Source: VFMC01 sp050248155 (GTDB lineage: Bacteria; Actinomycetota; Acidimicrobiia; Acidimicrobiales; Ilumatobacteraceae). Taken from it: DNA of 64,000 nt. Positions 23,568 through 32,337 of the stretch are shown here, piece by piece. Under the pieces are notes generated by a model. That model was not told where the DNA came from. It ran no database searches and saw nothing but the letters and a program-made list of their open reading frames with translations. Each line of letters begins with the position of its first letter. Position 1 is the first letter of the stretch. A program made the position numbers and the translations under genes. Where the stretch lies: the NCBI GenBank assembly GCA_050248155.1, contig JBFWSW010000018.1, forward strand, positions 1 to 64,000, written 5' to 3'.

Positions 23568-24338
23568 GTGATCGAGCTCGAATCCGGAGACATCACCGCG
23601 GAGGTCAGCGCTGCCGACGGAGGCAGGGTGGGCCGACTCACCATCGGCGAGTTCGACCTCCTCGTCACCGGTGATGCGTCGAGCTCGCCGCTCGCGTGGG
23701 GGTGCTACCCGATGGTGCCGTGGGCCGGCCGGTTGCGGCACGGGCGCTTCGAACACGACGGCAGGATCGTCGAGATGCCGATCGACATGGCGCCCCATGC
23801 GATCCACGGCACCGGGTACACCAGCGCGTGGGACGTGCTCGACCAAGGGCCCGACTTCGTCGAGCTCGACGTCGCGCTGGCATGGCCGCTCGGGGGCCGC
23901 GCCCACCAGCACGTGCAGCTCACACCCGACGCGATCGTCTGCGTGCTGACGGTCGTGGCCGGTCACGAGTCGCTGCCGGTGACGCTCGGCTGGCATCCGT
24001 GGTTCGTGAAGCCCGAGTCCGATCACCTCGAGTTCGGCGCGTACTACCCGTGCGACGGCGAGCAGATCCCGACCGGCGAGCTCGCGCGGCCGCCGCAGAG
24101 GCCCTGGGATCACTGCTTCGTCGAGCCGGTCTCACCGCTCGAGCTCGTGTATCGGCACGGCCTGCGCGTGCGGGTCGAGAGTGACTGTGATCACTGGGTC
24201 GTCTACGACCAGCCGGCCCACGCGACGTGCGTCGAGCCGCAGTCGGGGCCTCCGAACGCGGTGAACATGCACCGTGCGCAGGTCGTGCCGCCGGGCGAGA
24301 TGCTGCAGCGGACGATGACCGCGCGTTGGGATCGCTGA
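23568..24338 (+). CDS. aldose 1-epimerase family protein
   Basis: A 256-residue galactose mutarotase-like beta-sandwich protein. It has GCYPMVPWAGRL (the Asn/Arg substrate loop in relatives), HAIHGTGYTSAW with the conserved His, VTLGWHPWF with the catalytic-type His, and a C-terminal VEPQSGPPNAVN with the Glu expected as base. It starts at GTG 23568, 8 nt after CAGAAT. At about 256 residues it is shorter than GalM (about 340) and closer to the D-hexose-6-phosphate or generic sugar-epimerase-like group. The true sugar is not predictable. Confidence 0.88.
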   Translation: MIELESGDITAEVSAADGGRVGRLTIGEFDLLVTGDASSSPLAWGCYPMVPWAGRLRHGRFEHDGRIVEMPIDMAPHAIHGTGYTSAWDVLDQGPDFVELDVALAWPLGGRAHQHVQLTPDAIVCVLTVVAGHESLPVTLGWHPWFVKPESDHLEFGAYYPCDGEQIPTGELARPPQRPWDHCFVEPVSPLELVYRHGLRVRVESDCDHWVVYDQPAHATCVEPQSGPPNAVNMHRAQVVPPGEMLQRTMTARWDR

Positions 24339-24401
24339 CGTCGCGAACGTTCAGGCCACCGGGCGGCCTGCCTGGCTCGGACGCCCCCGGTGACCGGCGG
24401 G

Positions 24402-24407
24402 TAACCT
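24402..24407 (+). promoter_or_regulatory. putative -10 element of the glycosyltransferase cassette (TAACCT)
   Basis: TAACCT ends 8 nt before the ATG at 24415. No Shine-Dalgarno is seen, so the three-gene cassette probably begins with a leaderless message. Confidence 0.4.
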
Positions 24408-24414
24408 GCCTGCG

Positions 24415-25749
24415 ATGTCTGTCATGCCGGGTGACACAACCCCGAACCGGCGGCCGGTGCGACGGGCCGACGACCCCGATGCCCCCCTGCGGATCGCCTA
24501 CCTCACGTACCGGGGCAAGCCCCACGTCGGGGGTCAGGGCGTCTACACGCGCCACCTCACCAAGGCACTCGTCGACCTCGGGCACTCGGTGGAGGTCTTC
24601 GGTGGCCAGCCCTACCCGGTGCTCGACGAGCGGGTGCCGCTCCACCAGTTCCCCAGTCTCGACATCTGGAACGACCACTATCCCGGGCGGCTGCCGGCCT
24701 ACTGGGAGATCAAGACCAAGGGCGATCTCGTCGAGATGCTGACGCACCTGAAGGGCACCTTCGGTGAGCCCCTGGCCTTCAGCGTCCGTGCCTACGACGC
24801 CTTGAAGCAGCGGCGCGGTGACTTCGACCTCGTGCACGACAACCAGTGCCTCGGCTACGGCATCTTGCAGATCGACAAGCTCATCCCGACGATCGTCACG
24901 CTCCACCACCCGATCACGCGCGACCGTGCGCTCGAGATGGAGCACACCACCAGCCGGCGCAAACGTCGCAACATCGGTCGGTGGTACAACTTCGTCAAGA
25001 TGCAGGGCCGAGTGGCCAGTCGCATGCCCCGCATCGTGGTGGTGAGCGAGAACTCGATCAAGGACATCCACGCCGACATGGGCGTCAGCCTCGACCGCAT
25101 GCGGCTCGTGCCCGTCGGCGTCGATCCCGATCTGTTCCGGCCCCTGCCCCACGTCGCGCGGCGGCCCGGACACCTCATCACCACCGCGTCCGCCGATGTC
25201 GCCCTGAAGGGCCTCGCCTACCTGCTCGAGGCGATGGCCAAGCTGCGCACCGAGCGCGACGTGCGCCTCACGATCATCGGCAAGCCACGCGCCGGCGCGA
25301 GCGCCGACCTGATCGACAAGCTCGGGCTGCGCCCGCACATCGACTTCGTCTCCGGCGTGCCCGACGAGCGCATCGTCGAGCTCTACGCCGAGGCCGAGCT
25401 CGCCGTCGTGCCCAGCCTGTACGAGGGGTTCAGCCTGCCGGCCATCGAGGCGATGAGCACCGGCATCTGCCTCGTCGCGACCGACGGTGGCGCCCTGCCG
25501 GAGGTCACCGGCGCCGACGGCGAGACGGTCCTGCAGTGCCGCGCCGGCGACGTCGAGTCGCTCACCACCGCGATCGCCCGTGGGCTCGACGACGCCCAAC
25601 TGCGCGCCCGTGTCGGTGCTGCCGGGCGGACGCGCGTCGTCGAGCGATGGAGCTGGAAGCACTGCGCCCAGCTCACCGTCGATCAGTACCGCGAGGTGCT
25701 GGCGATGCCGCAGAACGTCGAGAAGCTCCGCCGGAACGGCAGGCTCTGA
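24415..25749 (+). CDS. family 4 glycosyltransferase (GT-B)
   Basis: A 444-residue glycosyltransferase. The N-terminal Rossmann lobe shows LRIAYLTYRGKPHVGGQGVY (GGxG acceptor loop) and DLVHDNQCLGYG. The C-terminal donor lobe has VPVGVDPDLFRP, LTIIGKP and the GT4 Glu motif SLYEGFSLPAIEAMSTG. It would transfer a nucleotide-activated sugar. It starts a cassette: the stop is 4 nt before the methyltransferase GTG, and the third gene overlaps the second. An in-frame ATG at 24424 is also possible. Confidence 0.93.
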   Translation: MSVMPGDTTPNRRPVRRADDPDAPLRIAYLTYRGKPHVGGQGVYTRHLTKALVDLGHSVEVFGGQPYPVLDERVPLHQFPSLDIWNDHYPGRLPAYWEIKTKGDLVEMLTHLKGTFGEPLAFSVRAYDALKQRRGDFDLVHDNQCLGYGILQIDKLIPTIVTLHHPITRDRALEMEHTTSRRKRRNIGRWYNFVKMQGRVASRMPRIVVVSENSIKDIHADMGVSLDRMRLVPVGVDPDLFRPLPHVARRPGHLITTASADVALKGLAYLLEAMAKLRTERDVRLTIIGKPRAGASADLIDKLGLRPHIDFVSGVPDERIVELYAEAELAVVPSLYEGFSLPAIEAMSTGICLVATDGGALPEVTGADGETVLQCRAGDVESLTTAIARGLDDAQLRARVGAAGRTRVVERWSWKHCAQLTVDQYREVLAMPQNVEKLRRNGRL

Positions 25750-25753
25750 GCAC

Positions 25754-26470
25754 GTGCTCACCATCCGATTCGATCGACTGGGTGTCCGCACAGGCGACCT
25801 CGTGCTCGATGCCGGGGCCGGGTTCGGCCGGCACGCGTTCGAGCTCGCCCGGCTCGGCGCCGACGTCGTCGCGCTCGACTACGCGGCGGGCGAGGTCGTC
25901 GCCACGCGATCGGTCTTCGGCGCGATGGCCGAGGCCGGCGAGATCGACGAGAAGCGCTACGTGGGCGTCCTGCAGGGCGACGCGACGCGCCTCGCCTTCG
26001 CCGACGACTCGTTCGACCGGGTGATCACGAGCGAGGTGCTCGAGCACATCCAGGCCGACACCGAGGCCATCGCCGAGCTCGTGCGCGTGCTCAGACCCGG
26101 GGGCACCTTCGCGGCCACCGTGCCGACCTGGTTCCCGGAGAAGATCAACTGGATGTTGAGCGACGAGTACCACGCGCCGAAGAGCGTCGGCGGACACGTG
26201 CGCATCTACAGCGCGACCGAGCTGAAGGCCAAGCTGCGCGCCGCGGGCCTCGAGGTGACGGGCAGCCACCATGCACACGCGCTGCACTCGCCGTACTGGT
26301 GGCTGAAGTGCGCGGTGGGGCCACGGCGCACCGACCACCGCGCGGTCAGCGCGTACCAACGGCTGCTCGAGTGGGAGATCACCCGGCGACCCGCGGCGAT
26401 GCGCGTGATCGAGCGGTCGCTCGCGCCGGTGCTCGGCAAGAGCTACATCGTGTACGGGCGCAAGCCATGA
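25754..26470 (+). CDS. class I SAM-dependent methyltransferase
   Basis: A 238-residue methyltransferase of the Methyltransf_11 type. Motif I is VLDAGAGFGRHAFELARLG near residue 17. The acidic strand end is VVALDYAAGE, then LQGDATRLAFADDSFD, and VLRPGGTFAATVP is the later motif. GTG start at 25754. The C-terminus (about 180-238) is a basic helical extension ending KSYIVYGRKP. It lies between the glycosyltransferase and the toroid protein; the ATGA overlap with the latter indicates one transcript and linked function. Substrate unknown. Confidence 0.92.
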   Translation: MLTIRFDRLGVRTGDLVLDAGAGFGRHAFELARLGADVVALDYAAGEVVATRSVFGAMAEAGEIDEKRYVGVLQGDATRLAFADDSFDRVITSEVLEHIQADTEAIAELVRVLRPGGTFAATVPTWFPEKINWMLSDEYHAPKSVGGHVRIYSATELKAKLRAAGLEVTGSHHAHALHSPYWWLKCAVGPRRTDHRAVSAYQRLLEWEITRRPAAMRVIERSLAPVLGKSYIVYGRKP

Positions 26471-27489
26471 GCGCCATCCCCGACATCCCCGGCGTGCTCT
26501 CGGCGGCCGAGCTCGTCCGCAGCGCCGAGTCGATCGCCTCCCTGCAGTTGCCGACCGGGATGATCCCGTGGTTCGTCGGCGGGCACTGCGATCCGTGGAA
26601 CCACGTCGAGACGGCCATGGCGCTCGACGTCGCCGGCATGCACACCGAGGCCGAACGCGCCTACGAGTGGCTCGTCGAGGTCCAGCGGGCCGACGGCAGC
26701 TGGTGGAACTACTACCTCCCCGACGGTTCGGTCGAGGAGGCCAAGCTCGACACCAACGTCTGCGCATACGTCGCGACCGGGGTCTGGCACCACTGGCGCT
26801 GCACGTGGGACCGCGGGTTCGTCGATCACCTGTGGCCCACCGTCGAGCGTGCGATCGAATGGGTGCTCGGGATGCGCAAGCCGAACGGCACGGTGCTCTG
26901 GGCACGGACCGAGCACGCGGTCCCGTGGGACTACGCGCTGCTCACGGGTTCGTCCAGCATCGCGCACGCGCTGCGTTGCGCGGCTCGCCTCGCCGCCTTG
27001 ATCAACGAGCCGCGGCCCGACTGGGTGGCCGCCGCCGATCGTCTCGCCCGGATGGTGGTGCACCAGCCACACGTGTTCGAACCGAAGGAGCGGTGGGCGA
27101 TGGACTGGTACTACCCCGTCCTCACCGGCGCGCTGTGCGGTGAGGCGGCCAAGGCCCACCTCGCTGACAAGTGGGACGTGTTCGCGATGGAGGGCAAGGG
27201 CATCCGCTGCGTCAGCGACGAGCCGTGGATCACCGCGTCCGAGACGGCCGAGGCGGCGATCGCGCACGCGGCCATCGGCGACGTCTCGACCGCGACCGAC
27301 CTCGTGTCGTGGACCCGATCACACCGTCTCGACGACGGCTCGTACTGGACCGGCATCGTGTACCCGTCGGAGGAGCGCTTCCCGGCGGGCGAGACATCGG
27401 CGTACACGGCTGCTGCCGTCATCCTCGCGGCCGACGGCATCACCGGTGCCTCCCCCGCGAGCGACATCTTCGTGCCGAAGTCCACCTGA
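26467..27489 (+). CDS. alpha/alpha-toroid protein (prenyltransferase/squalene-cyclase-like)
   Basis: A 340-residue protein with repeated helix pairs of the terpenoid cyclase/prenyltransferase superfamily. QRADGSWWNYYLPDG and RLDDGSYWTGIVYP are QW-like repeats, and several Trp-rich helices lie between. The DxDD or DDxD catalytic motifs of true cyclases are not seen, so it may be a sugar- or glycan-binding toroid or an unusual hydrolase. The ATG overlaps the methyltransferase stop by 4 nt. Together with the GT4 and methyltransferase genes it forms a compact cassette whose product I cannot name. Confidence 0.85.
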   Translation: MSAIPDIPGVLSAAELVRSAESIASLQLPTGMIPWFVGGHCDPWNHVETAMALDVAGMHTEAERAYEWLVEVQRADGSWWNYYLPDGSVEEAKLDTNVCAYVATGVWHHWRCTWDRGFVDHLWPTVERAIEWVLGMRKPNGTVLWARTEHAVPWDYALLTGSSSIAHALRCAARLAALINEPRPDWVAAADRLARMVVHQPHVFEPKERWAMDWYYPVLTGALCGEAAKAHLADKWDVFAMEGKGIRCVSDEPWITASETAEAAIAHAAIGDVSTATDLVSWTRSHRLDDGSYWTGIVYPSEERFPAGETSAYTAAAVILAADGITGASPASDIFVPKST

Positions 27490-27577
27490 CCCGAGTCCCA
27501 ACTGCCCGTGCACGTCGCCACTCGGATCCCGGGCGGCGACACGTCGGCGACACGGGCGGTTGAGTACTGTCGCGCCG

Positions 27578-28219
27578 GTGGGCGTGGTGGTGCGCGAGGA
27601 CCTGGCCGAGGCACATCGGCTGTCGCTCGAGCACATCGCCTCCCCGGGTGCTCGGCTGACCGCCGAGCGGCGGGTGCAGATCGCCGGGGTCGTCCGTGAC
27701 GCCTACCTCGCCGCCGATCCCACGCCGCCGTGGGTGCGCCCGTTCGGCGATCCGGCCCTCGATGTCGCCTACCGCCTCGGACGCCACGCCGGCACGATCA
27801 CCGAGGAGTGGTACCGCCAGATCGTCGAGGAGGGGATGGATCCGCTCGAGTGGGTCGAGATCGTCGGCGTCGCAACGGCGATCGTCCCCGTCGTCGCCTT
27901 CGCCCGAGCAGTCGGCGTGGCCATTCCGCAGCTGCCGGCGCCGGCCGCTGGCGATCCGACGGGCCGCGTCGCCGCTCCGCTGGCGACCGCCACCTTGAAC
28001 TGGGTTCCGGTGGCTGCCCCGGCCGACGAGGTCGCGTCGGTCGTGCAGGCATTGAGCGCCCTCCCCGACGAGTGGGCGAACCTCTGGCGGCTCGCCGCGG
28101 CGCAGTACATGAGCGACCAGCAGATGGTCGATCCGCTCTGGAACCGCGGCACGCTCAGCCGAGCGCAGATGGAGCTCATCGCCGCTCGCATCTCACTCGT
28201 GCGGGAGTGCTTCTTTTGA
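27578..28219 (+). CDS. AhpD/carboxymuconolactone decarboxylase-like helical protein
   Basis: A 213-residue mostly helical protein. The segments DVAYRLGRHAGTITEEWYRQIVEEGMDPLEWVEIVGVAT and LSRAQMELIAARISLVRECFF resemble the CMD/AhpD fold found in some alkylhydroperoxidase-like proteins, but the CxxC active site is absent; a single Cys (RECFF) lies at the extreme C-terminus. The GTG at 27578 is 8 nt after TACTGT, a good -10 hexamer. The next gene starts 18 nt later and resembles the missing C-terminal part of such proteins. Confidence 0.65.
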   Translation: MGVVVREDLAEAHRLSLEHIASPGARLTAERRVQIAGVVRDAYLAADPTPPWVRPFGDPALDVAYRLGRHAGTITEEWYRQIVEEGMDPLEWVEIVGVATAIVPVVAFARAVGVAIPQLPAPAAGDPTGRVAAPLATATLNWVPVAAPADEVASVVQALSALPDEWANLWRLAAAQYMSDQQMVDPLWNRGTLSRAQMELIAARISLVRECFF

Positions 28220-28237
28220 ACGGCGTCGCACGCCAGC

Positions 28238-28576
28238 ATGCTCAGTTGGAGCAGCACCAGCCTCGGAACGCCGGCCGACGTCGCCGCCGTGGCCGACGAC
28301 GGCCGCGACGCGGGCCTGCCCTTCTCGTCCGAGCTCCTCGCGTTCGCGCAAGCGATCGGAGGCTGGGACGATGCCGAGCTCGCGCACTCCCGCGACGCGC
28401 TCCGCACTGCGACAGGTGACGCGTTCATGGTCGACGCCGCGGCGGTCGTCGCCAACTTCGAGATGATGACGAGGGACGCCGACGGCACCGGCGCGCGGTT
28501 CCATCCGGCCACAGCCGCGCCGCGCATCGAGGCGGCCGAGCAGCTCGGGATCACCGGTTTCACGTCGGCCCGCTGA
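28238..28576 (+). CDS. small helical protein, likely partner of the preceding gene
   Basis: A 112-residue protein that may complete a CMD-like unit: LLAFAQAIGGWDDAELAHSR and DAAAVVANFEMMTRDADGTG are the kind of helices found at the C-terminus of peroxidase-related proteins. ATG at 28238, 18 nt after the previous stop, with no frameshift needed between them. The two could be a split gene or a heteromeric pair. No Cys is present. It ends 32 nt before the aldehyde dehydrogenase. Confidence 0.6.
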   Translation: MLSWSSTSLGTPADVAAVADDGRDAGLPFSSELLAFAQAIGGWDDAELAHSRDALRTATGDAFMVDAAAVVANFEMMTRDADGTGARFHPATAAPRIEAAEQLGITGFTSAR

Positions 28577-28608
28577 CCGATGCACCGGTTCGCTGGCATC
28601 ATGGACGG

Positions 28609-30123
28609 GTGAGCCTGCCCACGACCGACGACATCATCTCCCTCGCTTCCTCGGCACTGGCCGCGTGTGGCGCCGCCGGGCTCGGCGCGAGCGGTCCGCC
28701 CGCCCGGACGCCGATCACCGGCGATGGGCTGGGAGCGGTCGCTGCGAGCACCGACGTCGACGGAGCGGTCGACCGGGCGACGGGCGCGTTCGCTGCATGG
28801 CGGACGACACCGGCGCCCGTGCGTGGCGAGCTCGTCCGCCGGTTCGCGATGGCCCTGCGCGAGCAGAAGGCCGACCTCGCTCGGTTGGTGCAGATCGAAG
28901 CCGGGAAGATCGAGAGCGAGGCCCTTGGCGAGGTGCAGGAGATGATCGACATCTGCGACTTCGCCGTCGGGCTGAGCCGCCAGCTGCACGGTCTGACGAT
29001 CGCGTCCGAGCGCCCCGGTCACCGCTTGATGGAGCAGTGGCACCCCCTCGGTCCGGTCGGCGTGATCAGCGCGTTCAACTTCCCCGTGGCGGTCTGGTCG
29101 TGGAACGCGGCGCTCGCGATCGTGTGTGGCAACCCAGTGATCTGGAAGCCGAGCGAGCTCACTCCGCTCACCGCGCTCGCGACCCAGGCGCTGTTCGAGC
29201 GTGCAGTCGCCGAGGTCGATGCGCCCGCCCACCTGTCGCAGGTCATCGTCGGTGACTCGACCGTCGGCGCCGAGTTGGTCGCCCACACCGGCGTGCCGCT
29301 CATCAGCGCGACCGGCTCGACCGGGATGGGGCAGCGGGTCGCTCCGGTCGTCGCGGCGAGGTTCGGCCGCTCGATCCTCGAGCTCGGTGGGAACAACGCG
29401 GCCATCGTCGCTCCCTCGGCGGCGCTCGACCTCGCCGTCCGCGGCATCACCTTCGCCGCCGCGGGGACCGCGGGTCAGCGTTGCACGTCCCTGCGCCGCC
29501 TGATCGTGCACCGTTCGATCCACGACGAGGTCGTGTCCAGGGTCGCCCAAGCGTTCGCCTCGCTCCCCATCGGCAGCCCCCTCGACGCGGGGACGCTCGT
29601 CGGTCCGCTGATCACCGCCGTAGCTCACGGCCGCATGGACCAGGCGTTGCAGAAGGCGACAGGTGACGGCGGGACGGTCGTCGTCGGAGGCGAGAGGGTG
29701 CTCGCCGAGGAAGCCCCCGATGCGGCGTACGTGCGACCGGCCGTCGTGACGATGCCCGGCCAGACCGACATCGTGGCGACCGAGACCTTCGCCCCCATCC
29801 TCTACGTGATGGCCTACGACGACTTCGACGAGGCGATCGCGCTGCAGAACGGGGTCCCGCAGGGCCTCGCCAGCAGCATCTTCACCACCGACGTGCGCGA
29901 GGCCGAGCGCTTCTGCGCCGCCGACGGCAGCGACTGCGGCATCGCCAACGTGAACATCGGCCCCAGCGGCGCCGAGATCGGCGGCGCGTTCGGCGGCGAG
30001 AAGTCGACGGGCGGCGGCCGCGAGAGCGGGAGTGATGCGTGGAAGGCGTACATGCGCCGGGCGACCAACACGATCAACTACAGCAACGCCCTTCCGCTCG
30101 CCCAGGGCGTGCAGTTCGGCTGA
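28609..30123 (+). CDS. ALDH7-type aldehyde dehydrogenase (aminoadipate-semialdehyde dehydrogenase-like)
   Basis: A 504-residue NAD(P)-dependent dehydrogenase. AFNFPVAVWSWNAALAI and WKPSELTPL bind the cofactor. ELGGNNA carries the general-base Glu. AGQRCTSLRRLIVH carries the nucleophile Cys. The NFPVAVWSWN and QRCTSLRRL signatures are those of the ALDH7 (antiquitin) group, which oxidises L-2-aminoadipate semialdehyde in lysine catabolism. GTG start at 28609 is preceded at 7 nt by CATCAT. No lysine 6-aminotransferase or saccharopine gene lies next to it. Confidence 0.92.
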   Translation: MSLPTTDDIISLASSALAACGAAGLGASGPPARTPITGDGLGAVAASTDVDGAVDRATGAFAAWRTTPAPVRGELVRRFAMALREQKADLARLVQIEAGKIESEALGEVQEMIDICDFAVGLSRQLHGLTIASERPGHRLMEQWHPLGPVGVISAFNFPVAVWSWNAALAIVCGNPVIWKPSELTPLTALATQALFERAVAEVDAPAHLSQVIVGDSTVGAELVAHTGVPLISATGSTGMGQRVAPVVAARFGRSILELGGNNAAIVAPSAALDLAVRGITFAAAGTAGQRCTSLRRLIVHRSIHDEVVSRVAQAFASLPIGSPLDAGTLVGPLITAVAHGRMDQALQKATGDGGTVVVGGERVLAEEAPDAAYVRPAVVTMPGQTDIVATETFAPILYVMAYDDFDEAIALQNGVPQGLASSIFTTDVREAERFCAADGSDCGIANVNIGPSGAEIGGAFGGEKSTGGGRESGSDAWKAYMRRATNTINYSNALPLAQGVQFG

Positions 30124-30142
30124 CGGCGCCCAGCGCCCGCGG

Positions 30143-30778
30143 TCAGCTCACGCGTTCGAGGATGCGGAGGCTGCCGCACGTGCTCGTCAGGCGGAACCGT
30201 CCGCTCTCGATCGCAGGTACGTAGATCTGCTCGTACGGTGGCCGACCACCGTCGGCGGGGTCGGGGAAGACGTCGTGGATCGCGAGCGTGCCGCCGGGCG
30301 CCACGTGCGGGGTCCAGCCCTCGTAGTCGAGGCGCGCGGGGAGCTCACCGTGGCCTCCATCGACGAACAGGAACGCGAGCGGAGTCCTCCATGCTCGGGC
30401 CACGGCGACCGAGTGGCCCACGACGGCGACGACGACGTCCTCGAGCCCGGCGTCGTGGATCGTCCGGCGGAAGAACGGCAGCGTGTCCATCTCGCCGGTC
30501 ACCGGATCGACCACGGACGGGTCGTGGTGCTCCCACCCGGCCTGGTTCTCCTCGCTGCCCCGATGGTGGTCGACGGCGAAGACCACCGTGCCGGCGGCGC
30601 GAGCGGCCGCCCCCAGCCACACCGTCGAACGGCCGCAGTACGAGCCGACCTCGAGCATCGCCAGGCCGGGGAGCGCAGCAGCCGCCGCGACGGCTGCGTC
30701 GTGCAGCGCGTCGCCTTCGTCGGGCGGCATGAACCCCTTGGCCGCCAGCGCGTGCTCGCGCAGCCGAGGGTCGATCAC
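30143..30778 (-). CDS. class I SAM-dependent methyltransferase
   Basis: A 211-residue protein with MLEVGSYCGRSTVWLGAAA (SAM motif I) and FAVDHHRGSEENQ, then LAFLFVDGGHGE and WTPHVAPGGTLAIHDVF. This is the TylF/cephalosporin-hydroxylase-like Methyltransf_24 pattern with metal-site Asp/His candidates. It begins with GTG overlapping the nitroreductase stop (GTGA), so the two are coupled. It converges on the aldehyde dehydrogenase with 19 bp between. Substrate unknown; small-molecule O-methylation is plausible. Confidence 0.85.
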   Translation of the reverse strand: MIDPRLREHALAAKGFMPPDEGDALHDAAVAAAAALPGLAMLEVGSYCGRSTVWLGAAARAAGTVVFAVDHHRGSEENQAGWEHHDPSVVDPVTGEMDTLPFFRRTIHDAGLEDVVVAVVGHSVAVARAWRTPLAFLFVDGGHGELPARLDYEGWTPHVAPGGTLAIHDVFPDPADGGRPPYEQIYVPAIESGRFRLTSTCGSLRILERVS

Positions 30779-31449
30779 CACCCGTCCCAGTGGATGATCG
30801 TGTCGGCGGGCGGCCGCTTCGCCGGCTGGAACTCGGTGCCGACGGTGAAGGCGAGCGGGCTGAGGCACACCTGCTGCACGGAGTCGAACGGGATGCCGAC
30901 GATGTCGGCGACCTCGCGCTCGCGCATGAGGTGGAGCGTCGTCCAGCACGTGCCGAGGCCGCGAGCCCGAGCACCGAGCATGAAGCTCCACATCGCGGGC
31001 ATCACGTTGGCCAGCGCCGATGCGGCCATGAACGCGGGCAGGTTGTCGACCCGGCCTGCACCACTGCACGGGATGACGAGCACCGGCGCGGCTCCCATGC
31101 GATCCGCCAGGAGGTCGGCCGAGTCGGCACTCCGCTGCTGCTGCGCGTTCGAGTCCGCGTCGCCCTTGTCGATGGAGCGGATGTAGGCGCCGGGCAACTG
31201 CCGGTAGACGTCGTAGCACTGGCGGTAGATCTCACCGATCGCCTGCCGCTTCTCGGGGTCGCGCACGATCACGAACTGCATCGTCATGTTGTTCGAGCCA
31301 CTCGGTGACTGCATCGCGAGCCCGACGCACTCGCGGATCAGATCGTCGGGGACGGGGCGTTCGAAGTCGAGGCGTTTGCGCACCGCGCGAGTGGTGGAGA
31401 GCAGTTCGTCGGGCGACAGGGCGAGTGGCTGCGACACGCCGGGCACCAT
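30775..31449 (-). CDS. nitroreductase-family flavoprotein
   Basis: A 224-residue FMN-dependent nitroreductase-like protein. The N-terminal STTRAVRKRLDFERPVP and MQSPSGSNNMTMQFVIV correspond to the FMN phosphate-binding and isoalloxazine regions. LGARARGLGTCWTTLHL matches the second FMN contact. The C-terminus LSPLAFTVGTEF is typical. ATG at 31449. It is upstream of, and coupled to, the methyltransferase, and divergent from tesB with only 33 bp between. Confidence 0.9.
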   Translation of the reverse strand: MVPGVSQPLALSPDELLSTTRAVRKRLDFERPVPDDLIRECVGLAMQSPSGSNNMTMQFVIVRDPEKRQAIGEIYRQCYDVYRQLPGAYIRSIDKGDADSNAQQQRSADSADLLADRMGAAPVLVIPCSGAGRVDNLPAFMAASALANVMPAMWSFMLGARARGLGTCWTTLHLMREREVADIVGIPFDSVQQVCLSPLAFTVGTEFQPAKRPPADTIIHWDGW

Positions 31450-31482
31450 AACCCGGCGGTCTGCACATGCGAAGATCGGCGG

Positions 31483-32337
31483 GTGCAGACCGCGCTCGAC
31501 GACTTGGTGACCCTGCTCGACCTCGAGGTGATCGAGGTCAACCTGTTCCGCGGACGATCGCCGGACGAGGAGCGCCAGCGCGTGTTCGGCGGTCAGGTCG
31601 CTGGACAGGCACTGGTTGCCGCCACGCGGACGATCGACGAGCCGGACCGCCTCGTGCACTCGTTGCACGCGTACTTCCTGCGGCCCGGCGATCCCACCAC
31701 GCCGATCGTGTACGAGGTCGACCGCATCCGCGACGGCCGCAGCTTCACGACCCGCCGAGTGGTCGCGATCCAGCACGGCCGAGCGATCTTCAACCTGCAG
31801 GCGAGCTTCCACATCCACGAACCCGGCCCCGATCACCAGCTGACGATGCCGGTCGTCCCACCACCCGAGTCGCTGCCCGACTTCAAGACGAGGATGGCGC
31901 CGTACAAGGAGCGGATCGGCGCGTGGTACGAACGCCCCCGGCCGATCGATCTGCGACACATCGGTCCCGATCCCTTCCAACGCGACGGGAACCCCTCGAC
32001 CGAGCAGCGCGTGTGGATGCGCGCCGATGGCGTGCTGCCCGACGACCCGACGTTGCACGCGTGCATCGTCACGTACGCGAGCGACATGACCCTGCTCGAC
32101 ACCACGGTGTTACCGTTCGGGCTGTCCTGGGAAAGCCCTGGGATGCAGATGGCCAGCCTCGACCACGCGATGTGGTTCCACCGCCCGTTCCGGGCCGACG
32201 AGTGGCTCCTGTACGACCAGAGCGCCATCTCGAGCGGCGCCGGCAGAGGCTTGGCCGGCGGCGCGATCTTCACCGCCGATGGCACGCTCGCCGTGACGGT
32301 CGTGCAGGAAGGATTGGCGCGAATCGGCAGAAGGTGA
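31483..32337 (+). CDS. tesB: acyl-CoA thioesterase II
   Basis: A 284-residue double-hotdog thioesterase that hydrolyses acyl-CoA to free fatty acid and CoA in the cytosol. The N-terminal hotdog carries VFGGQVAGQALVAA and LHAYFLRPGDP. The C-terminal hotdog has LDHAMWFHRPFRADEWLLYD with the catalytic Asp, followed by the expected Ser and Gln neighbours (SSGAGRGLAGGAIF). GTG start at 31483; GAAGAT ends 7 nt before it. Its stop overlaps the next GTG (GTGA), coupling it to the sugar dehydrogenase lipoprotein. Confidence 0.95.
   Translation: MQTALDDLVTLLDLEVIEVNLFRGRSPDEERQRVFGGQVAGQALVAATRTIDEPDRLVHSLHAYFLRPGDPTTPIVYEVDRIRDGRSFTTRRVVAIQHGRAIFNLQASFHIHEPGPDHQLTMPVVPPPESLPDFKTRMAPYKERIGAWYERPRPIDLRHIGPDPFQRDGNPSTEQRVWMRADGVLPDDPTLHACIVTYASDMTLLDTTVLPFGLSWESPGMQMASLDHAMWFHRPFRADEWLLYDQSAISSGAGRGLAGGAIFTADGTLAVTVVQEGLARIGRR

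Noticed and set aside
23920..25791. Open frame of 623 codons on the minus strand
   Set aside because: Antisense to the GT4 gene and the epimerase, both with strong motifs.
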